Shown here: one piece after another, positions 1 to 9,369 of the stretch
Numbering within the stretch: the stretch's first letter is position 1
How the letters are laid out: each line of letters starts with the position of its first letter
NCBI GenBank assembly: GCA_947471745.1
Contig: CANJKZ010000778.1
Span: forward strand, 413,501-477,500
Source of the DNA: Closterium sp. Naga37s-1
Lineage: Eukaryota; Streptophyta; Zygnematophyceae; Desmidiales; Closteriaceae
DNA: 64,000 nt
Direction of reading: 5' to 3'
The notes under the pieces: model-generated
Told to the model about the DNA's origin: nothing
The model's database searches: none
The model's input: only the letters and a program-made list of their open reading frames with translations
Made by a program: the position numbers and the translations under genes

Positions 1-1
1 C

Positions 2-460
2 TACTCGGATGCTTCATATGCATCAGAACCAGAGGACATGACAAGTGTGGGAGGCTTCATATGCTGTGTTGGTGGAGGCCCAACTGCTTGGGAGAGCAAG
101 AAGCAGGTTGACCAAGCTTTGAGCTCCGTGGAGTCCGAGTACATGGCACTCTTCCGTGCCGTACGGGAGATTGTGTGGCAGCGGCGTTTGTTGGCTGAAT
201 TGGGGGAGGAGCAGCAAGGACCTACCCCACTGTACTGTGACAGCCAGGGTGCCATTGCTGTTGCTAAGAACCCTGTGTTGCATGGACTCACGAAGCACAT
301 GAGGGTGAAGTGGCATTGGACGAGGAGCATGGTAACCGCGGGTGAAGTTGAGTTGCGCTACGTGAAGACCACGGGGCAGCCGGCTGACATGATGACCAAG
401 AGGCTGGTGGAGCAGCAGCATTGGAAATGTTGCAAGCTGGCTGGGATGGCTCTGAACTGA
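2..460 (+). CDS. copia RNase H, C-terminal part (partial at 5')
   Basis: C-terminal RNase H domain of a Ty1/copia Pol, which degrades the RNA strand during reverse transcription. The frame is open from base 2, before the first ATG at 38, so the gene continues left of the window. Visible RNase H landmarks are FSDASY-like text at the edge, the ESEYMAL segment containing the catalytic Glu, the YCDSQGAIA block with its Asp, and the TKHMRVKWH motif. The frame ends at TGA 458-460, 30 bases before the polypurine tract, as expected for copia. No break is seen here, whereas the inverted copy at 33856-34427 has a 7-base deletion. Confidence 0.85.
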   Translation, partial: YSDASYASEPEDMTSVGGFICCVGGGPTAWESKKQVDQALSSVESEYMALFRAVREIVWQRRLLAELGEEQQGPTPLYCDSQGAIAVAKNPVLHGLTKHMRVKWHWTRSMVTAGEVELRYVKTTGQPADMMTKRLVEQQHWKCCKLAGMALN

Positions 461-501
461 GAGAGCAACATATCCTAAGGCCAACAATCCGAGGGGGAGT
501 T

Positions 502-1321
502 TGTTGGTGCAACCCTACGGTTTGCACTCGGCTTGTTGTCCGTGTGCGTGAATGTGTGTGTGTATGGAATGGTATGAGGGCATGGGATAATATATATTTC
601 ATGCTTATAATTGTGTGTGAATGTTGAGTCATGATGTCGAGTGTGTGTGTCGAGTCAATAGCGAGTTATCGCTAGACGCGTGTTACGCGGTCGTTTGTGT
701 CTCGCGCGCGGTTTCTATTTTGTCGTGCGCGGTTTCTATTTTGTCCTGTGTCGAACGTTCGGCGTGTCGCAGGTGTGTGCAGCAGACCCATCAAGAACTC
801 AAGGATGAGTTTGTGATGAAGAGCCCGAGCCTTGGTGTCAAGCCTCAAGTGATTTCGAAGCTCGCCAAAAAGGGTACACCTCAAGATATTGAAGATAGTT
901 ACATTACTTTGTGTAGTGTAACATTTCACTTGGTGTAGGCCCTAGTGAAGGGTAGTTTCGAGACCCTTCGTGGTTGGGGACAGTGTGGCACTGTTCCACA
1001 TCACTGTACCTCGGCTCTTGGGGTTTGTAGGAGCTGGGAGTCATTCCCAACTCGTAACTCTTCCTATCTTGTGTTCTAAGACTATAGTGGCTGCCATAGT
1101 ACCGTTCGTTCAAACCGACGCTGTGTCGTCAATTCTTTATCAAATCGTGCAATCTAAATTGCTAATTGTAGACGACGTGAAGACGCTCCAGATCCAATTT
1201 GAATCAAGTCATTTGCAGCTGTGAGCAGAACGCTATCAACGTTTGAAGCCGCTGTGCAGAAATCCGTCTGTGCTCTCTATCTTTCGTTTTAGGCACATTC
1301 AAGCCTATTGTGACTATAACA
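502..1321 (+). repeat. LTR of copia-1 (820 bp)
   Basis: Starts TGTTGGTGC directly after the polypurine tract and ends TGACTATAACA, so it has TG...CA ends. The same sequence, inverted and enlarged by a 462-bp insertion, is at 32584-33855. Short open frames here have no protein character. Confidence 0.8.
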
Positions 1322-2093
1322 GAATCCTGTCAATAAAGGGTTAGAGTGGGCGATTAGTACTGCTGCGGTCTGCATGGAAGGGCGGGTCAGGGCGTCGGCG
1401 ATGTTGTTGGCGCCCTTTTTGTACGTGATGGTGTAGGTGAAATTCGACTCGAGGTAATCGAGCCACCTGATTTGTCGCGGGTTGAGCTGTGGTTGGGTGC
1501 GCATGTACTGTAGAGAATTGTGGTCTGTCCTGATCGTGACGTCGGCTCCCGTGAGGTAACAGCGCCAGGTACGAAATGCATGCACGATGGCGAGCATTTT
1601 CTTTGTCGTGTACATGGTAGTTGCGCTCGAGCGGCTGCATTTTCCGTGACTCGTACGCGATGGGTTGCAGCCCGTTGCCGGAATCCTGTAGGAGGACGGT
1701 GCCGACGGCGAAATCGCTGGCGTACGTCACAACTTCGAACGGTTGAGATGGGTCTGCCAGCCGAAGTACCGGGGGTGAACTCAAAATTTTCTTCAGCTCG
1801 TCTAAGGCCATCTGTTCTCTCTCCCCCCAACAAAATTGCATGCCCTTATGCAGAAGATTGGTTAACGGCCAAGTTACCCCCGCCATATTTGGTACAAAAC
1901 GGCGGACGTAGTTAACGAAGCCGAGGAAACTCTGCAACTCCGTGATGTTTGTGGGCGGCTTCCACTCCGAAATTGCCATCACTTTGCGAGGGTCAATTTT
2001 AATGCCCTCCCCTGGAACCACGTGCCCCAGGAACTCCAGCTTCGGCTGTAAGAACTCACACTTAGAGCCCTTCGTAATCAGTCGGTTCTGCTG
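1322..2093 (-). pseudogene. gypsy-1 RT C-terminus and RNase H, broken
   Basis: Continues the RT reading frame after an in-frame TAG near 2094. LQSFLGFVNYVRRFVPNM marks the RT connection region; LADPSQPFEVVTYASDFAVG starts the RNase H, with Ala where the first catalytic Asp context is usually TDAS. A frameshift near 1600 moves the RNase H into another frame (ADVTIRTDHNSLQYM, then the DALTRPS end). The frame is cut by the copia-1 LTR at 1321/1322. Confidence 0.8.
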
Positions 2094-2933
2094 CTAGCGC
2101 CGGAAAACCTCCCCTAAATCCTGCAAATGCTGCTTCCGAGTCTTGCTGTACACCAGGATGTCGTCCAGGTAAACGATGACTTTCTTGTCCAGCATGTCAC
2201 GAAACACTCCATTCATGGTGAGCTGGAAGGTCGAGGGCGCGTTCGTCAACCCAAACGGTATCACTATGTATTCGTAACTGCCGTAGCGGGTGCGGAACGC
2301 CGTCTTCGGGCAGTCGTCGGCGAACACGCGAATCTGATGGTAGCCACCTCGCAAGTCGATTTTCGAGAAGAAGCGGGCCCCGCAAAGCTGATCCAGCAGG
2401 TTGTCCGTTTGCGGAATAGGGTAACGTGGCTTGATGGTGATCCGATTAAGCGCTCGATAGTCAATGCACATGTGCAGACCTCCGTCCTTCTTCGGCGTGA
2501 ATAGTATCGGGGCGGCGTATGGGGACGTGCTCGGCTGGATAAAACCCTTCGAGAGCAGATAATCCAGCTGTTTCCGCAACTCGTCGAGCTCTGGTTGGCT
2601 GAGCCGCCACTGTGACCGAACAGTTGGTTTTGTGCCCTTCTCCAGCTCGATCCTGTAGTCTTCTGGTCGCTGAGGTGGCAGCCCGTCAGGCAGGTCATCC
2701 GCGAAAATTTCGGGATACCTCCGAATTACGCTCGTCGCGTCCTCTGGTACATCAGCGCAGAGCGTGTCAATGTCGGCGATTTTCTCGGATGCAACCACCT
2801 CGTACAGCTGTACGGTGTAGCCTTGCGCTCCCCATTTGATCGCCCTCGTTAGTGTGATCGCGTTGACACGTGTTGTCATCGGCTCCGGCTCCATCCATTT
2901 TGGAAGTGTCACGCACCCCTTGTTGCACAGCAC
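2094..2933 (-). pseudogene. gypsy-1 reverse transcriptase
   Basis: Ty3/gypsy RT with linker, fingers and palm. Motifs in order: PYAAPILFTPKKDGGLHMCI, DYRALNRIT, FSKIDLRGGYHQIRV (first catalytic Asp), the PFGLTNAPSTFQ primer-grip region, and the active-site YLDDILVYS. It stops at TAG directly after the LGEVFRR segment, where other gypsy RTs read on, so this is a nonsense break. Function is clear by motif; activity is unlikely. Confidence 0.88.
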
Positions 2934-3364
2934 CGTGATTGCTCCCGTCGTCCAGTCGATCGTCGATTAAATCGCTGTAACCAATCTCGTCCCAGCGGCA
3001 CATCGCAACCGTCCAGTGTCGTCGCCAACATCTTCATTGAAAACTCGAAATCGTCGCCGCACTTCATCCGAATTTGTCGCACCTCGTTCTTGATCGCCAG
3101 CGGTGTCCCGTCCACCAGTCGCGCGTCAATTTTGGGCAGACACCTGTCCAGCTTGACTCCGATTTTTTTGGCCGTTGCTAGGTTGACGAGACTGTGGCTC
3201 GCCCACCGTCAACGAAAAGTTTTATTTTATATCCGTTAACCCTCCCCACGACTAGCACAGGGTGATCCACGTGTTCATCCACTATATTCGTTCGGTTGCT
3301 GTCGATAGCCCGTATCGGTACCACTACTCGGTGTGGATGGTGATTGCCGGGCGACGGGGTCTCG
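2909..3364 (-). pseudogene. gypsy-1 protease region, degenerate
   Basis: Two frames join here. Text ending IKLFVDGGRATVS aligns with the retroviral-type aspartic protease active site, but the usual D-S/T-G-A reads D-G-G-R. The following frame gives LVDGTPLAIKNEVRQ and LGRDWLQRFN, the typical second half of gypsy proteases. A frameshift near 3178 and the altered active site suggest loss of function. Confidence 0.65.
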
Positions 3365-4473
3365 TCAGTAGGTGGCCCAACTACTGACTCGTCTCTTTCC
3401 CGACCCCTCTCCGTCATTCCTATTTCCCTGTTTTTGCTTCGGGCAGTCCTTCTTCCAGTGGCCCGGTTGGTTGCAGTTGAAGCACGTGTTAGGTCCACGT
3501 CTTGGCGCATCCACACCGTTGATTGTAGGCTGGCGCGGCGGTCCACGAAATTGAGTGCCCTCCCGAGAACTCATCCTCGACCACTGCATCAGCGCGTCCG
3601 TTGATTCGGCCATCTGGACGGCGTCAAGGAAGTTGTATGGCCTCGTCCGTCGCACCTCGTACTGTACTTTGTATTTGAGGCCTGCGACATATCGGTCGAG
3701 TCGCCCCGCGTCACTCATATCGTCCACCTGGTCGGCCAAATTGCAGAACGTCGCTGTGTAGTCTTGGACCGACGCCACCTGCTTCCAGGTACGCAGCTTC
3801 ATGCGAGCAGAATCCGAGGTGGATACATGCTCGAATCTGGCTCGCAGCGCGGCGGCCCACTCCGTCCATGTGCGTATCGTAGCCACTCCGAAGATTGTAG
3901 TTGCTCGTTGCGTGACAGGTGTCCAGGTCCCGTCGTTCGCACGTGACAGTCCTGTCGAAGTCCCCTCTGTCTGAAGAGTCCGTTTCCACCACTCCAACGC
4001 AGGACCGCGTAACAGTGACACAGCAAAACTAATGCGAGTGATATCGTCAGCAATTTGCGCAGCATTGAAGAAAACCTCCACGCCGAACAACCACACGGAC
4101 ATAGTGACGGTTTTGTCGCTGGGGTTGAACGAGGGCGAGTTCGTTGGTTTTATTTTAACAGTTGTTGAGACTGTTGCTGCTGCATGCATCGGGGGCGCCA
4201 CTGAAGCCATCGCTGGGGTTGTCGCTGGTGCCTGTCGTGGCAGTGTTTGCGACTGTTGCCTTGGCGTTGCTTGCTCCTGTGGTTGCTGTCCTGGCGCTTC
4301 CCATGTTTCTTGCTGCCGTGCCGCCCACTCCTTTTCAGCGTCCTGTGAAGCATCCAGCTCGTTAAACACGTTCTCGTTGAGTGAGGAGCTGCTACTTGCT
4401 TCATCCACGATGAGCGACTCCTAACGCGCTTCACCTCGCGCCTGGCGTAGTTCGGCGTTTTCCACCCTCAGGC
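3365..4473 (-). pseudogene. gypsy-1 Gag (main part)
   Basis: Retrotransposon Gag. The capsid-like part holds SFAVSLLRGPALEWWKR and LRTWKQVASVQDYTATF, family hallmarks. The nucleocapsid end carries a CCHC zinc knuckle, CFNCNQPGHWKKDC. Upstream in the same frame is a short heptad-like stretch (LRVENAELRQARGEAR) followed by an in-frame TAG near 4420, so the reading frame is interrupted. The N-terminus continues across the copia C insertion at 11543-11627. Confidence 0.82.
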
Positions 4474-4478
4474 GCTCC

Positions 4479-4604
4479 TGTCAGAAAGAAGAAGTGATAA
4501 ACCAGAAACATTTGGGAGTACAAGTATGAAACCCTAGAGAAATGTACACCCTAAAGGCTAACCCACTGTAGCCTATAAAACAGAAACATATACAATGTTT
4601 GACA
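4479..4604 (-). repeat. 3' LTR of copia C (126 bp)
   Basis: TGTCAGAAAG...GTTTGACA on the plus strand. It pairs with 11417-11542 at 3 mismatches and no indels. Its outer flank is GCTCC. Confidence 0.93.
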
Positions 4605-4925
4605 CACCCCCATAGGCTAAGTGGGGGAGAACAAGAGGTCACAAGACCAGTCAAGAAAGACAAAGCAAGCTCAGGGTGGATCACAACGTCACCACACACT
4701 CTGAGCACAAGCAAGAAGCATATATGTAACACAAGCATCACAGTGATCTATACCTAGCAAAGCAAGCATGCAGGAATATATATATAGATCACAGTACAGG
4801 CAGAGTCTACAACAAGTGAGGAAAAGTGGGCACAAGCCCTAGCAAAGTGCAGAAACGCTGATGATCACCAGACTGAAGTGCCTTGGTGAATATATGAGCA
4901 GTGTTGGCCTGAGTCACGTAACGAC
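4605..4925 (-). other. copia C 3' untranslated region with polypurine tract
   Basis: Non-coding stretch between RNase H and the 3' LTR. The LTR-proximal end carries the polypurine tract. The same AT-rich segment with similar wording recurs next to the 3' LTRs of the related copies near 14500-14740, 34993-35204 and 48668-48898, which defines a family. Confidence 0.75.
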
Positions 4926-6553
4926 TCACAGTAAGATGACCAGCGCCACGTAACGCAGACGAAGCTGACCACGCTGCTGCAACTCTCGAGCCAGAAAGTA
5001 ACGTAGAGCGATGTGCTTCGTTTTGTGCTCCAGTCTGTGCTCCTCACACAAGGCAATGGCAGCCTTGTTGTCGACGTACAGAACTGGAGGAGAACGAGGC
5101 CGCTCTCCCAGGTCGGTCAGCAGGTAACTCCTGTGCAGCCATGGCTGTGCCGTAGATCTCAGCCTCACAACTGGAGCTGAGAACTGAAATCGAACGCGTA
5201 GAACGCCACGAAACTGAGCCAGAGCCAAGGCTGAAGGTGTAACCCTGTGACGACCGCTGAGTAGCCTGGTCGTCAACCCAAGAAGCGTCTGAGTTCCCAG
5301 TGAGAACAACTGAGCTCCCCCCTCCAAGCACGAGCCCCATGCCCGATGTACTGCACAAGTAGCGCAATACCCTCTTTGCAGCATCCCAGTGCACCTTTCG
5401 GTGCCTACCAGGAGCCACGTAGCGGGCCAGAAGGCCAAGAGGGTACGCTAAGTCAGGACGAGTGCAAGTCATCAGGTACATGAGGCAACCAACTAGCTCT
5501 GGGTAAGGACCACTCGGCTCTACGGACTCATCCGAAGGCAGAGCTGAGAGCGAGTAACCTGTAGCCAGAGGAGTGGCCTGTGCTGAGGACCAGGTGAAGC
5601 CGAAGTGCTGAAGGACCTGCTGCACCATGTGTGACTGAGTCAGTGTGATGGTGCGGCGTGCTCTGTCCCGGGTGATCTGCAAACCAAGGTAGCTGCGCAG
5701 TTCACCCAGGTCTGTGCACGTGTGTCTCTTCTGCAGCTCCGACTTCACGTGGGCGAGAGCCTGAGTGTCAGCAGTGGTAAAGACCAAGTCGTCGACGTAC
5801 ACGAGGATGTAGAACGGCGGCAGCAAAGTGTCGGTGCGCAGAAACAGCGACGGGTCAGCAGTAGAAGGCGCGAGCCCAAGTGCCGCAAGAGTAGTCCTCA
5901 GTGTGTCGTGCCACTCACGTGGCGCCTGGCGGAGACCGTAGACCGGCCGCCGAAGGCTCCACTGGGTACCAGGAGGAAACGACCCAGTGAAGCCAGGAGG
6001 GCGGCGCAGCCAGATCTCCTCGTGCAGGCTGCCCTGCAAGAAAGCAGTGCTGAAGTCAAGAGAGTGAAGCTCGTAGTCACGCTGAGCAGCAACGTGCAGT
6101 AGCACCCGAAGAGTGGTCATCTTCGGGGTGGGGGAGAAGGTCTGAAAGAAGTCTACTCCCTCTCGCTGACTGAAGCCTCGAGCAACGTAACGAGCCTTGA
6201 AGACAGGCGGAGAACCTGGCGGCCGCTTCACCCTGAAAATCCACATGCCACTGACGATGTTCGCCCCAGGAGGGGGAGCCTCGTCGACGTAAGTGCCAGT
6301 GGACTTCCAGGATGCCATCTCTGCGTCCGTGGCTGATTGCCACTCAGAGGAGTACTCACCCGCGATCGCCTCAGCGTAAGAGCGCGGGGTCGGGATGTCT
6401 GGAGCATCCGGGTCTCCCTCAGGGGCAAGCAGTATGGACACGAGATGAGGCGCAGCGGCTGCAAGACACTCAAGGTCCTCCTGTCTGTCCTCAAGGACGT
6501 CCGTGCCTAGAGCACACTCACCCCCGACGGTTGGAGGACAGACAGACTCAGAC
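4926..6553 (-). pseudogene. copia C reverse transcriptase and RNase H
   Basis: Copia RT-RNase H. WKSTGTYVDEAPPPGANIVS and VKRPPGSPPVFKARYVARGF open the domain; DFSTAFLQGSL carries the first Asp block; VYVDDLVF is the catalytic YVDD box; CLMYLMTCTRPDL follows the palm. RNase H includes SDASWVDD and SCEAEIYG. After AAQEL the frame shifts, because a segment kept in copia B is deleted, and the rest (VLYVDNKAAIALCEEH) lies in another frame ending near 4926. The domain is recognisable, but the protein is broken. Confidence 0.88.
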
Positions 6554-8875
6554 TCAGCAACAAGACTCGTAGTCTAGACGACAGCGAGCAGCAAAGTTGA
6601 CAAGCTCAACAACTAGGGCAGACGCAGCAGCAGACTCAAAGGAAGGGTCAGTGACAGCAGTGGCCAGGAGACGCGTGACAGTAGGACTGGCAGCACGAAG
6701 AGAGTCAGACTCCGGGTCAGCAAGAACAGGAAGAGAGGACGCAGGAGGAGACGGCAGCGGGACACGCTGTGGAGCAGTGGAAGGACGCAGAGTCATATAG
6801 TGTGTGCCAGGGACAGGTGGAGGACGCTCACGCGGAACACGGCGACCAGTGCGAGCAGGACAAACAAGGGACACAGGACGAGACACAGGCGACACAGGAC
6901 GAGACTCAGGCTCACGACACTCTGTAAGACCGCCTGTCGGACCAGTGTAGAGAGAAGGACCAGGAAATGGCGAGGCAGGCGGTAGCTGTGACTGCGACTG
7001 GACAGGCGGAGGACACTCTAAGGAGGGAGAAGGACTAGGAGGAGGCGGCTGACCAAGAACCTGCTGAAGGAGCGGAACGAAGTACGGCTGTGGCCGTGAA
7101 GTGCCCCAAGAAGCAGCAGAGACAGCACCAGAACCTCCAGCCGAACCAGCACCAGCAGCACCTCCAGCAGCTCCAGAACCTCCAGCAGCACCAGCAGCAC
7201 CTCCAGCAGCTCCACCACCTCCAGCAGCACCAGCACCAGCAGCACCTCCAGCAGCTCCACGACCTCCAGCAGCACCAGCAGCACCTCCAGCAGCTCCAGC
7301 ACCTCCAGCAGCACCAGCACCAGCAGCACCTTCAGCAGCTCCAGGACCTCCAGTAGCAGCAGGGCCTCCAGCAGGCCGTACCTCAACACCAAGAGCTCCA
7401 CTCCGGAGGCTGCAGCGCCGAGCGTACCACTCACGTAGCCGCTGAGGGGAGGGAGGCTCCGGATGCGACACTGCACCCGCAGGGCCACCAGCCCCAACTC
7501 CAGCAGACCCCCTGGCTCCAGTAGCCCCACGACGGAGGCTGTAACGCTGGGAGTACCACTCACGCAGCTGCTGTGAAGAGGGAGCGCCAACAGGCGCAGT
7601 ACGGTCAGTCTCAGAACCCCCAGCCTCAGCTCCTCTAGGCTCAGCACCCCCAGTCGCAGCACCCCCAGGCTCAGCACCCGCAGTCTCCGCACCCCCAGAC
7701 TCAGCACCCCCAGTCTTTGCACCCCCAGGCTCAGCACCCCCAGTCTCAGTACCCCCAGACCCAGCACCACCAGGCTCAGCACGCTCAGCACCTCGCGCAG
7801 GACCAGAGTCAACAGCTACCTCGACAGGCTCGACCGGGTCTACCTGGGAAACACCTGAGGGAGCAGCACCCTGGGGAGGGAGGGGGTCTAGCGACGGGAC
7901 ACCTGGGGTGAGGAAGAGCGGCGGGGGGGGGAGCGGGGCAGTGCGGTAGGGGAAGAGACGGTAAAAGAGTACCGACTCGTCAAAGGTGACGTCCTGAGAG
8001 GCGAAGTCACGGCGCGAGGTGGGGTGGTAAAACTGCCAGCCAGGCGCGTCAGGGACAAAGCCAAGGAAGACACAGGGAACGGCACGGGAGGAGAGCTTGT
8101 CCGCGGACGTATCGCGGACAAAGGCTCGACATCCCCAGACTCGGAACACCGACGCATCGCCAACCTCCCCCGTCCAGCGCAGGGTAGGCGAGGTCTCCGG
8201 AACAGAGACACGAGGCCAGAGGTTGAGCTGATGCGCGGCGTACTGCACTGAAAACGGCCACAGGAAATGGGGGGCAGCCGCATGGATCATGGAGGTACGA
8301 GCGACCTCCATGACGAGACCAATGTGGCGCTCAGCAAGCCCATTCTGCTGCGGAGAGGCCGGGAGAGTGAACGTCTGGCGGATGCCGTGCTCCGCACAGT
8401 AGGCTGCCAAGAGGTCAGAGGAAAACTCGCCACCTCTGTCAGAGTGCAGACGTAGGACAGGAAAGTCCGACTGGAACCGCTCGCGGAGCTGGAGACGAGC
8501 AGCGCGGATCCAGGGGATCAAGACATCAGGGACCTCACCCTTGGTGCGCAAGGGGAAGACCGTGGTGTAGCGCGTGTAGTCGTCGACGACCAGCAGAAAG
8601 TACCGCTCGTGGCCCTGTCCCCGGACGCGGGCGGGGCCCCACACGTCCAGGTGGAGAGTCTGCAGGGGAGCCTCTGTGGGAGGGAACGAGGAGTGAGGAG
8701 CGGCGCGCTGCCGCCCCTCGACACAGGGAAGACAGGGAGGAGCAGGCGAGGGTGGTAGGGGAGGGAGAACCCTGGGAAGACCAGAGACAAGGTACCTGGA
8801 GTGCATGCCGCGAAGGCGCTGCACTGACGGGTGACCAAGACGGTGGTGACAGTCCTGTGCGACAGGGAGCGACAC
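6554..8875 (-). CDS. copia C integrase plus repeat-rich linker (773 aa)
   Basis: The first about 330 residues are a copia integrase. HHRLGHPSVQRLRGM and CLPC form the zinc-binding pre-integrase part. HLDVWGPARV, LHSDRGGEF and QNGLAERHIG supply the D, D and E of the catalytic core. The next about 350 residues are low-complexity: GGAEPGGAE-type repeats, two copies of an LREWY motif, then (GAAGGAAG)n. A linker this long between integrase and RT is unusual. The frame ends at TGA because of a short deletion relative to copia H, where integrase-linker and RT are continuous. Confidence 0.85.
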   Translation of the reverse strand: MSLPVAQDCHHRLGHPSVQRLRGMHSRYLVSGLPRVLPPLPPSPAPPCLPCVEGRQRAAPHSSFPPTEAPLQTLHLDVWGPARVRGQGHERYFLLVVDDYTRYTTVFPLRTKGEVPDVLIPWIRAARLQLRERFQSDFPVLRLHSDRGGEFSSDLLAAYCAEHGIRQTFTLPASPQQNGLAERHIGLVMEVARTSMIHAAAPHFLWPFSVQYAAHQLNLWPRVSVPETSPTLRWTGEVGDASVFRVWGCRAFVRDTSADKLSSRAVPCVFLGFVPDAPGWQFYHPTSRRDFASQDVTFDESVLFYRLFPYRTAPLPPPPLFLTPGVPSLDPLPPQGAAPSGVSQVDPVEPVEVAVDSGPARGAERAEPGGAGSGGTETGGAEPGGAKTGGAESGGAETAGAEPGGAATGGAEPRGAEAGGSETDRTAPVGAPSSQQLREWYSQRYSLRRGATGARGSAGVGAGGPAGAVSHPEPPSPQRLREWYARRCSLRSGALGVEVRPAGGPAATGGPGAAEGAAGAGAAGGAGAAGGAAGAAGGRGAAGGAAGAGAAGGGGAAGGAAGAAGGSGAAGGAAGAGSAGGSGAVSAASWGTSRPQPYFVPLLQQVLGQPPPPSPSPSLECPPPVQSQSQLPPASPFPGPSLYTGPTGGLTECREPESRPVSPVSRPVSLVCPARTGRRVPRERPPPVPGTHYMTLRPSTAPQRVPLPSPPASSLPVLADPESDSLRAASPTVTRLLATAVTDPSFESAAASALVVELVNFAARCRLDYESCC
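7130..7800 (-). repeat. coding repeats in the copia C integrase-RT linker
   Basis: About 45-bp units such as CCAGCAGCACCTCCAGCAG recur from 7130 to 7370, and about 15-24-bp units (CCCCCAGGCTCAGCACC) from 7610 to 7800. They encode Gly/Ala and Gly/Ala/Glu/Pro repeats. Leucine- or glutamine-rich frames on the other strand or phases are shadows of this composition. Confidence 0.85.
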
Positions 8876-9369
8876 GAGCAGGGGGCCGACAGCTGACCTG
8901 ACGCAGACGCAGACGCAGCTACCTGAGGGGACTCATTGGTCAGTGTGTACAAGTCCGACCCCGGCTGCCGAGTGAAGGTAGCCAGGTGACGACCCGTTTG
9001 GGCACACGTGCAGTGCGTCACACGCTCGTAGGCAGGGGTGAACTGGTGAACACCCGCGTCCTAGAGCGCGGAATCCGCCACCAAGTTCGTAGAGAACGAG
9101 GGGAGGTAGAGGCCCGACAGCGTGCCAGACGGGACAGCAGGACAAGGGAGGGCAGTGGTGGAGGTCGCAAGGACCGGACCCCCTGAGGGGTCAGCCAGGG
9201 AGACAGCAATCGGTCTAGGAAGCTGCACTAGGGCAGTGCGGTCGCGAAAGAAACAGCGGGAAGCACCCGAGTCCAGTGTGAAGGTGTGCAGTGCCTCAGT
9301 AGGTGCGGTACCAGCAGACGCAGAAGCACTAGCACCTAGGGCAGCAGTCTCACCAGGACGCACTAGCAC
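8876..9369 (-). pseudogene. copia C protease region
   Basis: FTLDSGASRCFFRD is the retropepsin active site (D-S-G-A). LPCPAVPSGTLSGLYLPSF follows, as in copia proteases. The frame stops near 9061 and resumes in other frames (HLATFTRQPGSDLYTL) before the integrase, so at least one frameshift separates protease from integrase. The upstream link to Gag is also out of frame. Confidence 0.75.

Larger units (their letters stand above)
1..1321 (+). mobile_element. Ty1/copia element, 3' end only (copia-1)
   Basis: The 3' part of a copia LTR retrotransposon whose 5' part lies outside the window. It consists of the end of an RNase H domain, a polypurine tract (GAGGGGGAG at 491-499) and a terminal LTR. 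It abuts the gypsy element at 1322 exactly at the LTR end, which suggests insertion into the gypsy RNase H region. A second copy lies in inverse orientation at 32584-34427. Confidence 0.85.

Noticed and set aside
7018..7812. Leucine/valine-rich frame on the minus strand
   Set aside because: Shadow of the copia C linker repeats in another phase.
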